Shown here: positions 6,671 through 10,518 of the stretch, piece after piece | Layout of the letters: the number at the start of each line of letters is the position of its first letter | Position numbering within the stretch: the stretch's first letter is position 1 | Source: Lachnospiraceae bacterium | GTDB lineage: Bacteria > Bacillota > Clostridia > Lachnospirales > Lachnospiraceae | DNA length: 10,518 nt | Assembly: GCA_017964055.1 (NCBI GenBank) | Contig: JAGCSS010000023.1 | Coordinates: forward strand, 1-10,518 | Reading direction: 5' to 3' | Notes under the pieces: generated by a model | What the model saw: the letters and a program-made list of their open reading frames with translations, nothing else | Told to the model about the DNA's origin: nothing | Databases searched by the model: none | Position numbers and translations under genes: made by a program

Positions 6671-9223
6671 ATGAAAACAGTCAACAGGCATTTGGCGCGT
6701 ATTTTCGCCATAGAGCTGTCAGCGATCATGCTGGTTTCGAACACGGGAGCTATAGAGGCAAAAGCAGCCGGAAAGGGCATCGAAACAGTCAAGGGCGATG
6801 ATACCTTTATTATCGTGGAACCCGGCAAGACCACGCATTTCAGCATTCCGGTAAGCATTTCGACAACTTTTGACATCACCAGATTCCTGGTTGTGTCGAG
6901 CAGCGAGCTTATTACCGTAAAGAATATCAAGGCACTGATCTCGGACGGCGCCGAGTATGAGCTCGTTTCTTCAGGAACCACATTCAGGACCGGAGCCAAG
7001 TATACTCTTGATTTTGATGTTGTAGCCGATGAAAATCTTAAGATCGGCACCAACAGCTTCACTATCCAGGGTTACGGATTCTATTACGATGATACCTTTG
7101 ACTTTAACAGAGAGACTATCGATCTGATCACTTTTACCACATATACATCGACAGAGCTGATGGGACCCGATGTAGTCGTTTCTAAGGTTGATTACAGCGG
7201 CGATCCTACACCCGGTACCAATTTAAACCTTACGCTTACGCTGAAGAATGTCGGTGATATCCAGTCAATCAACAACTACACGACGATCACCCTCGATTCC
7301 GGCATGATCCCCAACTACTCGGTCAGCAGGATCAAGATCGCGGACCTCGCGGTCAACGGAACGGCAAGGATAGACGTTCCCGTCAAGATCCTTGAGGATG
7401 CCGAGCCCGGTCTGCACACGATCACTCTGAATATATCGGGTAAGACCAAGAGCGGTGAGGAGAAGAGCTACACCCAGACCATCTATCTGACCATCAAGAA
7501 GACCGGTTCGGATGACACCAAGAATGTTCCTTCTCTCAGCGTTGCCACCGATGACAACTACACTGAGATCACACCCGAGACCGAGGATTCGATCAAGCTT
7601 ACACTGAAGAACGACGGATCTGCGACAGCTTCGGATATCAAGGTTGAGGTTGTAAGCGGATTTGAAGCGGCAGGCGGCATCACAAAGAACTATACGACTG
7701 ATTCTATAGCTGTAGAAAGCATTAAGTCCGGCAAGTCGAAAAAGGTTGACATACCCTTCGTTGTTTCGAAGAATGTTGCTTCCGGCCTTCATGAGATCAC
7801 CCTCAAGGTGACCTACAGCAGCGCGAGCGGCAAGGAGTTCTCGGAGAATATCACCGTTTATCTCTTTGTTTCACCCGAGAAGGGCAAGAACACCGATGAC
7901 GTTAAGAACAACATCTACATCAAGAACGTGACCCAGACCCCCGCGTCTCCCAAGGCAGGCGAGAAGGTTACCGTTTCGTTCGATATCGTAAATGACGGCA
8001 AGACCGCAGTCGACAACTTCAAGATCGCGGGCAGCGGACTTTCCTCGAGCGGATTTGAGCCCCTGACCAACGATCCTTACGCAGCTGTAGGTTCCATCGC
8101 GGCAGGCGCAACAAAGCATGTAAATGTATCGTTCAAGTGCGGCAAGCGCATCTCCGAGGGCATGAACACCCTGGGCCTTACATTTACCTACACCGACGCG
8201 AACGACGAGCAGCAGACCGTAAACGAGAGCGTTTACGTGCTCAATGTTATCGCGGACGCGGATGCGGTTGATGTAGGACGTCCCAAGCTGATCGTCAGCG
8301 ATTACGGCACCGACCAGGATATCCTCAAGGCCGGCAATACTTTCATGTTCAATTTCACGCTGAAGAACACCCACGCGGTTAAGGCAGCAAAGAACATTAA
8401 GATCACGCTTTCCCAGAACGAAGGCATTTTCGAGCCCGCTCAGGGAACCAATATTTTCTACATCGATGAGATCAAGGCAGGCACGACTTCCTCGCTTGAG
8501 ATAGAGCTGAAGACCAGAGTCGACGCCATTACGGGCGATTATCCGATCGTTCTGCTCGTTGAATATGAGTACGACGATATGTCCGACGTGGATAAGGAAA
8601 AGGGCGGAGTAAGCGAAGAAAATACGATCAAGCTCCGTGCGATCGAGAATTACAGACCTGTTATTCAGAATGTAGCCATAGACGGATGGGCAGGAGTAAA
8701 CGTTAACGAGGCGGTTGACCTTAACTTTGAGTTCTACAACATGGGCAAATCCGTTCTCGGTAATGTATTTGTTACGGTTGAAGGCGATTTCATGCTCGCG
8801 AACAACAGCACCATGAGCTATGTAGGCGCAGTCCAGGGTTACAGCTCTGAGTATGTTACTCTGTCGGTAGTTCCGACTATGGGCGGAGAAGCAACAGGCA
8901 CGCTGACGGTTCATTTTGAAGACAGTAACGGTGATGAAGTTACTATTTCACAGGATTTCACGCAGTATGTAAATGACAACGGCGGCTTCGATCCCGGTTT
9001 TGACCCCGGCTATGATCCCGGATTCGACCCCGGCTTTGATCCCGGAATAGACCCCGGCCTTGATCCCGACGGCGAGGGTGGAGCGAAGAAGATACTCGGC
9101 ATGCCCAAGTGGCTGTTCTTCACCGTTTGCGGTGTGGTTGCCGCGGGCGCAGTTGCCGGAGGTATTGTTATAGCAAAGAAAAAGAAGAATAAAGTAAAGG
9201 ATATCGACGATGAGGATTATTGA
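6671..9223 (+). CDS. Secreted membrane-anchored protein with CARDB-like repeats and a DPG stalk
   Basis: An 850-residue protein. ATG follows AGGAGGG (6657-6663) by 7 nt and lies 15 nt after the ATPase stop. Residues 1-33 read as a signal peptide with a probable AKA cleavage region. About 35-160 is a divergent beta domain. It is followed by roughly five CARDB/COG1361-like beta-sandwich repeats of 110-130 residues, near 163-282, 283-408, 409-535, 536-660 and 661-770. Recurrent signs are an early strand such as LTLTLKNVG, LKLTLKNDG or FDIVNDGK, and a late [IV]xxIxxGxxxxxxIP segment before GLHxITLxV. Seven DPG-type tetrapeptides (773-800) then form a short stalk. A single TM helix (about 814-834) and a tail KKKK...DIDDEDY complete it, with the repeats outside the cell. 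There is no LPXTG motif and no HlyD/MacA hairpin. Its place between the ATPase and permease genes suggests it is the extracytoplasmic partner or substrate handler of that transporter (inference). Confidence 0.88.
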   Translation: MKTVNRHLARIFAIELSAIMLVSNTGAIEAKAAGKGIETVKGDDTFIIVEPGKTTHFSIPVSISTTFDITRFLVVSSSELITVKNIKALISDGAEYELVSSGTTFRTGAKYTLDFDVVADENLKIGTNSFTIQGYGFYYDDTFDFNRETIDLITFTTYTSTELMGPDVVVSKVDYSGDPTPGTNLNLTLTLKNVGDIQSINNYTTITLDSGMIPNYSVSRIKIADLAVNGTARIDVPVKILEDAEPGLHTITLNISGKTKSGEEKSYTQTIYLTIKKTGSDDTKNVPSLSVATDDNYTEITPETEDSIKLTLKNDGSATASDIKVEVVSGFEAAGGITKNYTTDSIAVESIKSGKSKKVDIPFVVSKNVASGLHEITLKVTYSSASGKEFSENITVYLFVSPEKGKNTDDVKNNIYIKNVTQTPASPKAGEKVTVSFDIVNDGKTAVDNFKIAGSGLSSSGFEPLTNDPYAAVGSIAAGATKHVNVSFKCGKRISEGMNTLGLTFTYTDANDEQQTVNESVYVLNVIADADAVDVGRPKLIVSDYGTDQDILKAGNTFMFNFTLKNTHAVKAAKNIKITLSQNEGIFEPAQGTNIFYIDEIKAGTTSSLEIELKTRVDAITGDYPIVLLVEYEYDDMSDVDKEKGGVSEENTIKLRAIENYRPVIQNVAIDGWAGVNVNEAVDLNFEFYNMGKSVLGNVFVTVEGDFMLANNSTMSYVGAVQGYSSEYVTLSVVPTMGGEATGTLTVHFEDSNGDEVTISQDFTQYVNDNGGFDPGFDPGYDPGFDPGFDPGIDPGLDPDGEGGAKKILGMPKWLFFTVCGVVAAGAVAGGIVIAKKKKNKVKDIDDEDY
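8987..9070 (+). repeat. Seven tandem 12-bp units encoding xDPG
   Basis: The units encode FDPG, FDPG, YDPG, FDPG, FDPG, IDPG and LDPD. The Asp codon alternates GAT, GAC, GAT, GAC, GAT, GAC, GAT, so the true repeat period is 24 bp. The array sits 13 residues before the TM helix and probably forms an extended spacer between repeats and membrane. Its length may vary between strains. Confidence 0.9.
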
Positions 9224-10518
9224 CCTTATAAAAATGGGTCTGCGAAACCTCTTCCGTCGTAAAGCAAGAACGATCCTTACGATCGTAGGCGTGGTTATCG
9301 GTACGGTCTCCATCGTCGTTATGATCTCGGTAGGTATCGGTATGAACAAGAGCTTCGAGTCTTCCGTTCTCGAAAACGGCAGCATGACGATCATCACTGT
9401 TCAGGCCAATAACTACGAGTGGAACGAAAACGACGATGTGAGCGTTACCAAACAGACGCTGAACTCGGAAGTGATTGAGCAGCTCAAGAATATAGAGCAT
9501 GTAAAGTGCGTTACTCCGTTTTTGAACGCATCCGCGCAGTTTTACAGCGGAAAGTACGAATCCTGGGCAAATCTTATTGTAATGGACATGAGCTGCTACG
9601 AGGATTTCGGTTTCCCGGCTCTTGAAGACGGTACGTATCCCACCAAAGAGGATGCAAAGGATGCCCTTTACTTCGGATCCCAGTCGGTCAACGATTTTTA
9701 CTACTGGAGCGGCAATAGGCCGATGAACAAACAGATCGATCTGGATAAGGATAAGCTGTCGCTGAAATTCACTCAGTACCAGCCCAAGGGCAAGAAAGAA
9801 TTTGAATACAAGGTAGTAAACCGCCGCAGGATCGCAGCTCCCGAGAGCGGCTATTCCGAGGCAAACTGGTCCATTTTCATGGATTTTGACATGTACAAGG
9901 ATCTGTTTACCAAGTACTCCAGAACCCTGAAAGGCGAAGACCGCAAGAGAGCGCTGGATTCGCTCGATAAATTCGATCAGATCCGCATCAATGTCGATAA
10001 CATGAACAATGTTACGGCGGTGCAGGATGAGCTCGAAAAATTGGGCTTTAAGTCCTACTCCGACATGGAGTACATCGCGCCCATGCAGGAGACGGCCAAG
10101 ATGCTCGAGATGATCCTCGGTGCCATCGGTGCTGTCGCAATGCTCGTATCCGCGATCAATATCGCAAATACGATGATAATGTCGATCTACGAGAGAACCA
10201 GAGAGATCGGTATCATGAAGGTGCTCGGCTGCAGAGTTGCCGACATCCGCAAGCTCTTCCTCTTTGAGGCGGGCATGATCGGACTGATCGGCGGACTGAT
10301 AGGTATAGGCCTCAGCTACATAGGATCATGGGCACTGAACAAATACGGCGCCGACATACTCGGCTCCATCATGAACGGAGGATACGGCGGAACCGCTTCG
10401 GCCGTTTCCGTAATACCGCTGTGGCTGCCTCTCTTCGGAGCGGCGTTCGCGATGATGGTCGGAATCGTATCCGGTTTCATCCCCGCGGTCAAGGCCACAA
10501 AGATATCGGCTATCGAAG
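9210..10518 (+). CDS. MacB/FtsX-family ABC transporter permease (3' end missing)
   Basis: Starts at ATG 9210, overlapping the end of the CARDB gene by 14 nt, with AAAGG (9196-9200) 9 nt upstream. It is open to the right edge, with 436 residues visible. The N-terminus LIKMGLRNLFRRKARTILTIVGVVIG is the classic MacB/FtsX opening and leads into TM1 (about 21-43). A large extracytoplasmic core (about 44-298) follows, then TM2 (299-323), the conserved cytoplasmic ERTREIGIMKVLG coupling segment (328-340), TM3 (350-373) and TM4 (401-424). The last visible residues, PAVKATKISAIE, match the family's usual C-terminal block, so only a few residues are probably missing. In this family, TM movement driven by the cytoplasmic ATPase moves the external core, for export or mechanotransmission. 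The ATPase of this operon is the obvious partner. Confidence 0.95.
   Translation, partial: MRIIDLIKMGLRNLFRRKARTILTIVGVVIGTVSIVVMISVGIGMNKSFESSVLENGSMTIITVQANNYEWNENDDVSVTKQTLNSEVIEQLKNIEHVKCVTPFLNASAQFYSGKYESWANLIVMDMSCYEDFGFPALEDGTYPTKEDAKDALYFGSQSVNDFYYWSGNRPMNKQIDLDKDKLSLKFTQYQPKGKKEFEYKVVNRRRIAAPESGYSEANWSIFMDFDMYKDLFTKYSRTLKGEDRKRALDSLDKFDQIRINVDNMNNVTAVQDELEKLGFKSYSDMEYIAPMQETAKMLEMILGAIGAVAMLVSAINIANTMIMSIYERTREIGIMKVLGCRVADIRKLFLFEAGMIGLIGGLIGIGLSYIGSWALNKYGADILGSIMNGGYGGTASAVSVIPLWLPLFGAAFAMMVGIVSGFIPAVKATKISAIE

Noticed and set aside
7871..8914. A 347-codon minus-strand frame inside the CARDB gene
   Set aside because: No domain, no ribosome site, and it mirrors a well-supported repeat protein on the + strand.

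Overview
The window is about 10.5 kb and densely coded, with every gene on the + strand. GC content is moderate (roughly half) and falls sharply only in one intergenic gap. Strong AGGAGG-like ribosome sites, a hybrid histidine kinase with a C-terminal HPt domain, a 7-TM signalling protein, a cytidylate-kinase-like protein and a MacB-type ABC exporter paired with a CARDB-rich surface protein together suggest a Gram-positive anaerobe of the Clostridia, most likely Lachnospiraceae-like. This assignment rests on gene style and is an inference. No rRNA, tRNA, CRISPR, transposase or phage gene was seen.

Region 1 (1-4997) is a signal-transduction operon. It starts inside a hybrid histidine kinase (HisKA-HATPase-REC-HPt plus a helical tail). 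The kinase stop overlaps the start of a stand-alone response regulator built from a degenerate receiver followed by an intact one, with no DNA-binding output domain. A 26-nt gap with a good ribosome site leads to a 787-residue membrane protein. That protein has seven TM helices, a short linker helix, an HD-GYP domain that has lost several metal ligands, and two related beta-rich domains at the C-terminus. The likely logic is kinase, phosphorelay, output-less receiver, and then a membrane-bound probably non-catalytic HD-GYP effector or receptor.

Region 2 (4998-5766) is a single-gene unit. A near-consensus sigma-A promoter, with a perfect 14-bp palindrome over its -35 box, drives a 203-residue cytidylate-kinase-like protein. 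A clear intrinsic terminator ends the unit.

Region 3 (5767-10518) begins with an AT-rich regulatory gap holding three copies of a CGTAACA heptamer. An export-type ABC operon follows: a LolD/MacB-class ATPase, an 850-residue secreted CARDB-repeat protein anchored by a C-terminal TM helix, and a MacB/FtsX-family permease cut by the window edge. The permease start overlaps the previous gene by 14 nt. No MacA/HlyD adaptor is present between these genes; the CARDB protein sits where an extracytoplasmic partner would be expected. The most unusual items are the degenerate HD-GYP fused to duplicated beta domains, the ABC/CARDB/permease triad, and the heptamer array upstream of it.
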